Origin: Marsupella aquatica
Lineage: Eukaryota > Marchantiophyta
Direction of reading: 5' to 3'
Length of the DNA: 64,000 nt
NCBI GenBank assembly: GCA_973895155.1
Contig: OZ316897.1
Location: 8,432,001-8,496,000 of the forward strand
Both the position numbers and the translations under genes were made by a program. The notes under the pieces were generated by a model, which was given only the letters and a program-made list of their open reading frames with translations, was not told the DNA's origin and searched no databases. This document shows, piece by piece, positions 48,603 to 58,810 of this stretch. How positions within the stretch are numbered: position 1 is the first letter of the stretch; every line of letters starts with the position of its first letter.

Positions 48603-48700
48603 AGGGTTTAGTGGGTGGGGTGCCAGTGCTGAGAGTACTGGTTTCTCTTAGCCCCTGGCTAGTCAGCTTTGGGACCCAGGTTTAACCCTCCTGGTTAGGG
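48603..48700 (+). repeat. tRNA-derived SINE-like segment, copy 1
   Basis: The segment reads GTTTAGTGGGTGGGG, then GTGCTGAGAGTACTGG, TTTCTCTTAGCCCC and AGGTTTAACCCTCC, in the order of a polymerase III A box, anticodon-arm-like stretch and B box. It parallels the better-preserved copy at 49,030. Confidence 0.45.
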
Positions 48701-49029
48701 TCCATGTTGAATCCCCGGGTATAAACCAGCGTGTTTTTTAAGTGGCGAATTTCAGCCTCTCTAAGGGAGGCAATGCTAGGAATGTTCTTTAGCAGTTTTT
48801 CCCGGATTATATCCTGACCGCCAGATATCACGAGATTTAGGGCTGACCATTAGATTCTGACAAATGGGGTCCATGATTTGGTGGGAAAGTGGCTAATGAT
48901 ATACAAAGAATCTAGCAAATTTTAGCCAAAAATGGCAAACACTTTTTGAGGAGGTGGAAATTGGCAAAAATTTGCACCTAAATAAATGCTGGTATAAACC
49001 CCTTGTGGTGTACCTAACAGAGGGTCCAG

Positions 49030-49125
49030 GGGGTTTAGTGGGTAGGTGGGTGCAGTGGTGAGACTACTGGTTTCTCTTAACCCCTGGCTAGTCAGTTCTG
49101 GGGCCTGGTTCAAACCTAGCCACTG
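49030..49125 (+). repeat. tRNA-derived SINE-like segment, copy 2
   Basis: TGGGTGCAGTGG (49,047-49,058) fits a polymerase III A box and GGTTCAAACC (49,107-49,116) fits a B box. The 60-bp spacing is longer than in most tRNAs and closer to Leu/Ser types with a long variable arm. It cannot fold into a proper tRNA and has a diverged neighbour at 48,603, which favours a SINE head over a tRNA gene. Confidence 0.5.
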
Positions 49126-49129
49126 GCTA

Positions 49130-50702
49130 ATCAACTTTGGGAGTGGAAAATCAGAGTGGAAAAATAGTGGAAAAAACGAATTTTGAAAATTTCGCAATAA
49201 TTAGTGTTAGTTTGGACTAAAGATCCACCCATTTTTACTAGCACTTTAAATAACAGTGAAAAAAAAACTATTTTGAAAATTGACAAGAAATAGTGTTACT
49301 TTTGGAAGTTGGTTTTTTGGTCTTATCTCTATACACGTTCAAGAGGAATGGGTAATCAAACTACCATCTTCCCCCAAACCCCCAAACACAACGCCATGGC
49401 CTTATATTCAAATGTGGGCCACGGGGCACTCTATTCTAATAGTGCACCCTGGGCACTATATTCAAGTTTTCACTATGTGGATTTTCATTTTTAATATTAG
49501 CTAGGCATTGTGTTCCAATATTTACTTTGTGTTTGAATATTGGCATTGTCATCATAGAATATATAATATATGAGTTTATTAGTGTAATTTGTGCTCAATG
49601 TAAAATAGAATAGGGTCAAACTCAAACACAACAGCACCCAACTCAAACACAACACCCAGGCATTGTATTAAAAAACCCAACCCAAACACAACGCCCGAGC
49701 TTTGTGTTAAAAAACCCAACTCAAACACAACATCCGGGTATTGTGTTGAGAAACCCAACTCAAACACAATACCCAGGTATTCTGTTTTGTGCTAGAGTTC
49801 AAAAGTGGTTTTAGTCATGGGACCCAAAAAAATTCATTTTCGTGTGGGGGGAAACGGTAGTAACACGAATTAAGGTGAAAATGGTAGATGCGGTCCTACC
49901 ATGAGAAAGGCCCCACACCAAGGCTTTAATAATAATACAATCATGTGGCAGCCACACGACCGTCTATCTCTTCGTTCGAGCCATCTTGGGCACGAGCACA
50001 CCATCATACCAGCTCGGCTTTTCTACCACAAATTTAATCCTGCCTCCAATCCAGCGATCATTGAGCTCGATTCCACATTGCCCACAACGTAACTCTGCCT
50101 TTGCTCGCTCCAGAGCTCAGCTCAGCCCATCCCAGCATTGCCCAAGAAGCTCCTGTCTCCTGTCCAACAGTGGCCACAAATCCTCCACTGCGTGGGTTCA
50201 TTCCAGAGCTCAGCTCAAGTACAAAGCCTACATTGCTCGAATTGCTTTTGTCCACCATTGCCCACAAAAGAGAAGCTCCAGAATTCCGCCCATCTTGTAG
50301 TGAGGAGACTTATTAAGCAGTGTCCTCATCACTCTGGGCGGTATCTCTATTTCCATTAATTTCCTGCCACTCTGGTGGTCTTGGGGGTCTCTCTGCTACC
50401 ATCAATTTCTGCCAATTTGTTGAACAATTGACTGCTGTGGTGTCTCTTGCGGAATTCAGTGAAGAGTCTCTGGGAATGGAGCTGAAAGCCAGTCTTTGAT
50501 TGTGATTACTGCACAGAATTAGGTAGGGAGCAAAATTTTGCCGGTATACGCCTCTCTGCCTTCACCATTAATTGAGTCGAAATTGCTCCATTGGTTTATC
50601 ATCAGCTGCTGTCTCGTCGAAATTTTCTCCATACACTCAGCCAGGAAGAAGCGATAATCGAATTTGGGCTGGCCAAATCGCGGAGAAGGGAAGAAGGAGC
50701 AA
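49130..50702. other. Intergenic and probable PNSB3 promoter; short repeats
   Basis: A tandem motif (CCCAACTCAAACACAA with the variant CCCAACCCAAACACAA) recurs four times at 49,637-49,770. The phrase CCAGAGCTCAGCTCA occurs at about 50,110 and 50,202. No coding exon was found. The last kilobase is the likely promoter and leader of the gene starting at 50,703. Confidence 0.5.
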
Positions 50703-53457
50703 ATGGCCTGTAGCTTTCCTGCAATCGTCCATCATCCAGCATCAGCGGTGGTCTCCTTGGGATCGCCAACACGTCTGAGGGGCTTGGAAGGCCGGACAAG
50801 AGGAGGAGGAGGAGGAGGAGGAGGTGCGGTGTGGAGGGGAAGGGAATTAGGGAGACAATTTAGACCTCTGGTGGCTGCATTGAATACAGAAACTGCAAGT
50901 TCTTCTACTTCGTCTTCGGAGCCAGCAGAGCAGCAAGGGCCTCCTATCATCGAGATTCAATTTCTCTCTGTAAGAGACCTACTGCACTCTTGGGGATATC
51001 TGAGCACGAATCATATGACAGTCCTGTCGTCAGTCACGTTTGGCCCCTTTGTACTCAATTTCTAGATCTGCTCTTTGGATTCATAATGCTCATAGGTTGA
51101 TCATTGTGACGGGACATTTAGTTTATTTTGTGCTCTCTTCCAAAGTCCAAACCCTGATTAGGTGACTGGACTTGAAAATTAATTTCAATGCAATTGCATT
51201 AGTCTGTTACACAGTTCCTTGTGAGTTATGATAGGCAGTAATTTTTCCATCTTGTCAATATGATTATGGAAGTGGTAATTACGGTTGGTGTCTTTTGAAG
51301 TTTCTGTAATTGTTTCAAGTTCGGATTTCTTACCTGCATGTACTCTTTGTTCTTTGTGCGTTGTTGTTCCAACGGACTGTCAATCTGGCAGCCAGAGTCA
51401 GTCTCTGATTCTCAAACGTTTTCGGCTGTAAGCGGAGAGAAGAACTTGAGGAAGTTTATGCTCGAGAACAAATTGGAGCTCTATGCACTTTATGTACGTA
51501 CAAGATTCTTTTGACAAGCGTATTTCTCTTGTGTGACCTAAGGTTTCATTATGCCCCTGTTTGTATCAGAGGACTAACATCATATCTGTCTTCTATATGT
51601 GTGCACGCTTGGTCACTGATCTGGAACTTGCAACCGACACTTTCCTCCCGAAATAGGCTTATTTTACCTCTGCTTTAGAGTGGCCTTTCAAGCCAAAGTT
51701 TGGTACCGATGCTCTCAGTAATTATCTAGCACTACAAAGTTGCCATAGTGAAACGGGCTGAAGGTGCTTGATCTGTAGTGACTGAACATTCATGGTCGTA
51801 AATAAATGTCACTAATGTCAAGATAGATCTTTAATAAGGACAGGCGCCTTGGCAAGTGCGTGATTGTCATCCGTTCATGTGCTTTGCAGAAAGAGATCAT
51901 CGTACGAGCTAAACAAGCCACTTAAGTGCCTCTTTAAATATTGTCTCCAGCCAGAGGATGTTAGGAAAAGGCTTTCCCTTAGTTGTTTCTAAAGTTGCAT
52001 AGTCTGTAAGATATTGGGACTCTTGGCCTGTTTTACAATCTGTATCAATTGAGCACGCAGACTGTCGATCAATCGCAAACCGTCTATGGGTTTTGGCAGG
52101 GAAAAGTGATGAACTGTGGAGGTGGAGGCAGCTGCGGCACATGTATGGTAGAGGTTTGTAACTGATCGCCATTCTCGTCGTTTAATCTCAATCTCAATCT
52201 CAGCACAGGTATAGGATAATCACCGTCTTGAAGTTCTTTTTCTACTAGATCTCGAGCACGTTTTGGATGATAAACTGTAGAAAGTGGGCACGGTCTGTAT
52301 GGTATCAATTGGATGTCAATACATTTTGGACAAACTGTTTTTCGTTCAATTTCCAGGATCATGTATTGATTTTGTTATGTAAGAGGAGGAACGTTGGGAA
52401 TGTCCGGTCATTAATTTGTGTTTTTCTTAATTGCTTTCTTACAGTCGTCGGATTTTTGAATGGATACGATGTCCGTGTGTAATCTATATTTCCAGTCACA
52501 AGAAAAGCTGATTGTGGGTACTTGAAAGTGAGCAGATACTTGAAGGCCAGGAGCTTCTGAGTGAGAGAACGGATGCAGAGTACAAATACTTGAATAAGGT
52601 ATTCCCTTCTTCATCATATAGCTACTTGGAATATTATGAGATCTGTAGGCTTTCGCTAGTGTGTCTCAGGAGGTGGTGAGGACAGAAGTTCAGAATGATG
52701 TGCATGTGCCTGCGTGTGAAACAGGTTAGGACAGGACCTCAGAAATGCAATGTCATTGATCAGTTTTGCAAGCTGGTAGGAAAGCTGCTGCTCATGAATT
52801 TCCTACCTCTGTTTGAGTCTCACCTATTGTAGTGTCTGACACGATCAACATTGGATCTGAAACTTCGAAAGTTTCCTGAATTATTGACTCATAATTGCAG
52901 TGCATTCACACTACATATACCTAGGAAGGCTACCTTTCTGATTTTTCTCTTTCTGACTCCGTGGTCAAAATCTCAGTGATTGCCACCTACGGTTTGAGAA
53001 ACTGGGAGCAACCCTTAACCGGTTGGATTGAACTATAGGAAACTTGAGAGTAGGAGCTTTCACAGATACTGATCTGTGCTTACGTGTGGAAAATTCCTGC
53101 ATTTTTGCAGAAACCTGAGAGTTGGCGTTTGGCATGCCAGACCATTGTTGGGGACAAATCTGACAACGGAAAGGTGTGTACCTTTCCCGCATACTATTGC
53201 TAACTTCTCTCTAGTTACTATATTATGTGTCCTTCTGTCCTGTTATCATCATTTCGTCAAGGACATGATTCGTTTGTATAAAACAAAGGCCATGACGTTG
53301 ATAGAAGGCCTACTTGCCCAATTGTCTCTGACTTGATTCCAATCCAAGAGGTTTAAATCTATCCTTGTAATTCACGTAGCGATGCCGACTGATTTTTCCT
53401 CGTTGTAACCTCGTTGTACAGGTAGTGGTACAACGGCTGCCACAAAAGAAGAAGTAG
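50703..53457 (+). CDS. PNSB3: PNSB3, ferredoxin-like subunit of chloroplast NDH complex
   Basis: Subunit of subcomplex B of the chloroplast NAD(P)H dehydrogenase-like complex (NDF4 in Arabidopsis), which drives cyclic electron flow at the thylakoid. Six exons, all phase 0: 50,703-50,969, 51,392-51,493, 52,100-52,153, 52,536-52,598, 53,111-53,173 and 53,422-53,457; 194 residues. The first 60 residues are Ser/Arg/Gly-rich with few acids, a plastid transit peptide. IEIQFLS begins the ferredoxin fold; KFMLENKLELYALYGKVMNC follows, then CGGGGSCGTC (C-x5-C-x2-C), ILEGQELLSERTD, and SWRLACQ with the fourth Cys 32 residues on. This matches the family throughout; the end (QRLPQKKK) is a little short. 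An in-frame upstream TTG is not a start; 50,703 is the first ATG. Confidence 0.95.
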
Positions 53458-56400
53458 AACACCTCATGCGCCGCTGCATTAAGATCTGATTTATAACTCA
53501 TTTAGGCATCCATGAACCTTGCTATACTTCAGTGGAGGTAATGCACATATGAATAAACGGAAGTCTGATTCAACAGTTTTGTTCCCCGGTTTCAGCGGTT
53601 GCTATGATTATGGTTTGATTTCGAGATGAAGTTTTGGACTTGAGATCCCGTGACAAGAGGTGCAAGACTTCTCAAGAATATTTGCACTGCTTGTTCTATC
53701 ATTTTTGTCGTTGGCAGTACCTCTTGATAAACGCTGGTCACATCCCTGGCGTAATGGGACTGGCAGTCAGGATTAATGGACAAGAATAGTATCCCGAAAG
53801 TCCAGTACGATATTTTGATTACCTTGCATTCCTACGGTCTCAATGTTTTGCCCTGATCCTTACTGTAGGGAGTTGATATGTTCCCATTTCTTAAGCACTG
53901 CTTCGGAAAAAAGATATTCGTTCCGCTATTATTCCGCTAGGGAGTCTGAGAGCACCTCCGGAAGCCAAACCACGAAGTACATTCCCTTGTTGCTCAAGAC
54001 ATTTTGCTGTGAAGGTATCGGTATGACGGATAGGTTTCTGTGAAGATGAGCGACATTGGTTGGGTACTCCAATTCGACACTGCTAAATGTCGAGAAGTTC
54101 AGCCTCTGGGAATTAACAATTGTAGAGGAAGAAGAAATTGACAAATTAGTGTGGGTGAACTCATCGATAAGACAGCGGGGAACATTGACAAAATATGTCC
54201 ATTTGCATGTAGTTTTATGGCTTGAAGACATTTTACCACGATTGCAATAGGAGTATACTCTTCTCATGTTAGGCGATCCTCTTCATGGGGACTGTAGTAT
54301 CTTCGTCTATGCGGCTAAGGTGTTCTATTCGGACAGGACCGTGAATGAGTCTCTCCGTGAACAATTTGTCTTTCGTTCATAACAAAGGCATCAGAGTAAA
54401 CCGAGCTGAGACTTTCCGCTGCAGGTTTACGGAGTGAACAGAAAGTCATGCTATGAGAGGTCCCCAAATAAGACGTTTTCCATATGAGTTTTCAATGGAA
54501 ATCACCCACAAATTAAGCTTCCTAGGAGTGGCCTTCCCAATTGTGTAGAGATTTCAAAGGACTATGTAGCTGCACGCGCGGAGTTCATTCCAATTCGCTG
54601 ACTTCGGCCGATGAGAACGCAAATCCTTCCCTCAAGCATGCCAATATTCCCCTGAGAATTTATTCCCAGACTTACACAGAGGTTCAACCATCTTCCTAAC
54701 TGCAAATTTTACTCAGAATGATTTCGATAATATTGGGCACTGGGTAGCACGGTATCTCGAAAAAGAGAGAAGGATCGTTTGTCATCGCCATAATCAGATC
54801 ACCTCTTAGAGTATAAACTTCTGGAGTGACAAAACTATAGGTAGATATATGTGCATAAGCACCTCGCGGTTTGGCTGCTGGAAATGTCTTCTCAAGCCCC
54901 CAAGACCGGAGTAGAGATCTAGGTCTAGCAATGGTTGGAGACACGGTGTCCATGATGGGTGATGAAGGTGTAGTGGGGAGTGAATAAAACATTGGTCAGC
55001 GCCTCAGGTGGAGTTGAAACAAATAAATTCCGGACCTTCCGAATCCCTTGCAGCCACTCAATCACAAGGGAACAGAGGCATTATGTTGGCCGTTAAACAA
55101 ACTAGGTGTATACGATTGTTCCCCATTCTTTGGGTCGTGAATTTCGCAGGTTTAAGCGAATTTTCAATTCCTGGGTTGTCAATGTTTGAAATGGAGCGTC
55201 AACTTGTCAAGTCTTGGAGTCTGAATTTCTCAGGTAGGGTACGAATTCATAAATTCTTGGGGTACGTGTGAATCAAATCAAATGATCCATAAAAGACATC
55301 TCATGTCCCATAGTCTGAACGTGCATTGAATCTGCCATGGATGTATCTGCTTTGCGATAAACTTAGTCAGGCAAATCGGTTTTTGACACACGGGGGTTTC
55401 GTGTTCTGTACTACTGTAGCAGTTCGTGGCCTCTGTCATTTGACGAAACAATGCTCTGTGGCAGCTCTCATCTTGTCCTTACGGTCTATGGTACGTTCCC
55501 ACAATTTTTTCTTGATTGTTTACTGTACATTTTGTCGGCCCTGTTTCAGAAAATTGGTTCCTTCTCCTGCAATTTCCAAGTGAAATTGTTATCGTTAGAA
55601 AACGAAGCTATTACCTGGTCACGTTGGCATCACATCAGGAGTTCCGTCTACTCACTAACATCTGCCAACCTGATTTGTTCTATTTATGGGTTGTCCTCTT
55701 GTTATTCACTTCAGAAGTTACTTTTGTGGCCACAAGTTCGGACTACGAAACCGACCATCCTACTCTTACGTGATGACAACGTACATCTGCCTTTGCTGGG
55801 CACCTATCTTCAAGATTTTTACATATCACTTGCTCCGTACTGGCCAAGGCGGACCCAGTGGATGCCAAATTATGTACAGGATTCCTCTTCCGATTGTGTT
55901 GGTTTGCTTCGCATGTCGTTTTTATGTCGTCAATTCGCCCTAGTAAGTTAACCCTGCAATTTGTGTTCAGATGCGGCCTCTAAACGCCAAAATTGTGTTT
56001 GTCTGAAGTCTATGGGATGTACTTAGTTTGTGGTCGTGACTTTCAGCTAAGGGAATGTTAGGGACTTCGGGGCATGAGCTTCCTCTGAATGACGGTGATC
56101 AGGATTACTGTACTTCATGGTGTGTTGCTTGACTGGCACGGGTCTGATGATCAAAATTGAGCTTTCATCAACGGTAAGACTCCTGTGTAGTAAATCTCTA
56201 GCCAGGGTTGCGGGAAAATGCAACGAAGAATCAAGTGCAGCACTTTTATCTCGCAAGTGCTCTGAAATTAGACTAAAGAGTTAGATTCGTGCATGTAGAA
56301 GATTGTGACTCTCCTCTGTTATTTTGGTATGGAAGCAGGGACGAAGGTGTGCTGTTCGATGGACACTTGCTGAATTCGAGAAACCTCTCTCATTCTGGGT

Positions 56401-56575
56401 TGTTGAATCCTTGCTTGGAAGGAACGAGCGCTAGAGCAGTTTATGAGGAGGTACCTTGTTCATGAGCATCATTCTGCGTGACTGACTGTCAAGTAGCACT
56501 TGAAAATTAAACCCATGCCAAATCTGCAGTGGTCAGAATTGGATAGATAGACGAAGAGGTTGAAAACAAGCCAAG
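53458..56575. other. Intergenic, no gene supported
   Basis: Several frames of 80-166 codons (for example 55,451-55,951 plus and 54,696-54,992 minus) are open by chance; none shows a domain, and those at 55.4-55.9 kb overlap in several frames. Confidence 0.45.
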
Positions 56576-57187
56576 ATGTCTGAAAAAGACCAATCTTCCT
56601 CAGCGTCAAATGTTTCTTCAATTTTCACACTCAGAGCGCCAGCAACAGCAGCAGTGGGTACCGCTACCTCCTCTAGCACCACCTTCAAGCCCCCTCCCCT
56701 TCCATGGCTTATGGGGACCTGGCATGTCACACACTCCACGCTCCCAATGTGGAAGAAATCCCGGAACGTGGCCATAACCTACAAGACACTCGGCTCGGAC
56801 TCCGATCAGCGTCTAGACGATTCAGTCACATACCAAGGGCTCTCCTCGAACAAGATCAACACCATCACGGGGATTGACACACCGGCCGGGCCGGGGGCAT
56901 GGAATTGGCGTGGGAGAGGCTGGCTGATGATTGCTAGCTCGCACTGGGAGATTTTGGGATACGGTGGTGGGGAAGGGGAGGAGTTGGGTAATGGGAACGG
57001 GGAACAATGGGTGGTGACATACTTCGCAAAGACGCTCTTTACTCCGTCTGGGATTGATATTTACAGTCGGAGGAAGGAGGGGTTGAACCAGGAGACTGTG
57101 GAGGCGATCAAGCAGGCTCTCGGGAGGGTGGATTCGGAGGTGGTGAGAAGCTTGGTGAGGGAGATATTTGAGGTGAAGAGTGATTGA
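56576..57187 (+). CDS. Conserved protein of unknown function, fungal-like, intronless
   Basis: A 203-residue single-exon gene beginning at an ATG in a good context (AAGATGT). After about 40 Ser/Ala/Thr-rich residues comes a compact domain: PWLMGTWHVTHSTLPMW, then RNVAITYKTLGS, a DDSVTYQGLSSNK block, INTITGIDTP, AWNWRGRGWLMIASSHWEIL, WVVTYFAKTLFTPSGIDIYS, and a C-terminal helix ending EIFEVKSD. The GTW start and alternating strand pattern suggest a small lipocalin/calycin-like barrel (inference). I remember proteins with the same GTW.VTHSTLPMW, WRG.GWL.I.SSHWE and TLFTPAGIDIYS motifs mainly from ascomycete fungi, so a fungal origin is possible. The coding sequence is markedly richer in G and C than its flanks. 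Function unknown. Confidence 0.85.
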   Translation: MSEKDQSSSASNVSSIFTLRAPATAAVGTATSSSTTFKPPPLPWLMGTWHVTHSTLPMWKKSRNVAITYKTLGSDSDQRLDDSVTYQGLSSNKINTITGIDTPAGPGAWNWRGRGWLMIASSHWEILGYGGGEGEELGNGNGEQWVVTYFAKTLFTPSGIDIYSRRKEGLNQETVEAIKQALGRVDSEVVRSLVREIFEVKSD

Positions 57188-58810
57188 TTGATGCACTCCT
57201 GACGAAAGAGATTAGGATGGGATTTGTAGGTCCTTTCAGCCTCCTTGGGTCCTCTGTTTTTGAATCAGTTCGAGACTTTTATCATGCCTCCTTGTAATTC
57301 TTTCATTGACTAGAAAAGTAAAGAGTTATTGGTTGTGGCAATTGTCTACTAGAAGTTGGTGGGGGGGATGTTTGCGCTGACGATTGATTGGCAGGAATGC
57401 GCCTTATCAGCTCTAAGATAGTTCAGGATTCAATTTGTAGGAGACGCCCGCGTTTTGGGACTATTTCGAAACTTCTTTCACGTCTGGTTGTAAATTTTTT
57501 GATAAATTTTCAACCCTTCAATGTATATTTGGAATTTCCCAGTTTGTAGCAGTCTCTACTTAAGATTGGTAGGGAGATGATTGCTGCCAAGAATGATGAC
57601 AGCAATCCACATTGAAAGACTACAGGATTAGACTTTGCACGGATTTTGTCTCGTAGATCCCGCCGTTGGACCATTGTGAGACTTCTTCAGGTATCCCGAT
57701 GTAGGAAGATTCTTCGGAAGGTTTTCCTTCCTTGTAACAGAGAAAATCCAAAAGTGTTAATTTGCAGGAATTTTACAAAGCAGATTCCTCAATCCTTAGT
57801 ATTCTGGAGACATTTCACTCTAACAGCCCTGCCGCTGTGTCCTTTCGTTCCCCACCCTTCATTATAACTCAGGGCTATTACATTCAGTTTGATTCGATTC
57901 AGCTGGATGCAACTTACCTCCTTCCAGTTCAACGCTATATAATACTTTGATTCTAGGAGTAAGATGTCAATCTCACCAATGCTCTGACTCTTGTTCTAAT
58001 TCCTACGGTTTCCAAATTCGATCGATTGAACTGTTGGAATTCTGGAAGAGGCGGGCTTAGAAATCCTAGTTTTAACGAGAGACAGGGATGTTTCATGGCA
58101 AGAGGTGTTCAGTGTGGTTAAGACGTCGAACCAAAACTTTTACACCTGAAACAAGGAAACTGAAAGGGCTTGGCTTCCTTGATTTGTTATAAGGTGGTAA
58201 GATATTGACGACCCAAGGGTGTACAGTAGGTACTCTATCACTATAAGCAGCACGGCAATATCCCGAACATAAACAATCATTTCTTCAACTTACCTCGCTT
58301 TTCGACATCACGTGTGACGTTTCCTGATTTGTTTCTGAGACAAAAAAACGTACACAGCTTATGACAATACCCAAGAGAATCTAAAGTTGTATGTATTGAT
58401 TGGAGCCTCGTGGCCAATTTGCACGCACGACAAAATTTCCATATTGGTACAATTTTGGCACAGGCTGGCAGCACTGGGAAGCCCAATAAAACTACCGACG
58501 TGAAGGCCAAAGTTGCACTGAATTGCTATCCTAGGACAGCTAACATTGATTATGACAGAGGGCAAAGTATGTACAACCGAAAGGAATGCTGGATGTCTTT
58601 AGTCCTAAACATGTGCCTCAGCTAATAAGAATCCAAGCTGACCCTGCAGAGGACTTAACTCACGAACTTGGGTTAGAAAAAAGGCCGTGGAACCTTTCCT
58701 GTACACTTCCCTAGATGGAGAATTTGGCCCCACCGAGGAGCGACAACTTTTCAAAATTTTACGAGTATGAATTCAAAAAAGAATTGAGGAATCCAATCTA
58801 CTCGAATCTA
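57188..58810. other. Intergenic between convergent genes
   Basis: Holds the 3' ends of the gene ending at 57,187 and of the aminotransferase gene ending at 58,811. No further coding exon recognised. Confidence 0.5.

Noticed and set aside
48597-48612. GGGTTTAGGGTTTAG resembles plant telomere repeats
   Set aside because: Only two units, inside the SINE-like segment; chance or element sequence is simpler.
49047-49116. Possible tRNA gene
   Set aside because: A and B boxes are present but the cloverleaf does not pair and spacing is too long; a SINE head is more likely.
55451-55951. 166-codon plus-strand frame
   Set aside because: Overlaps other open plus-strand frames of similar length and has no recognisable domain.
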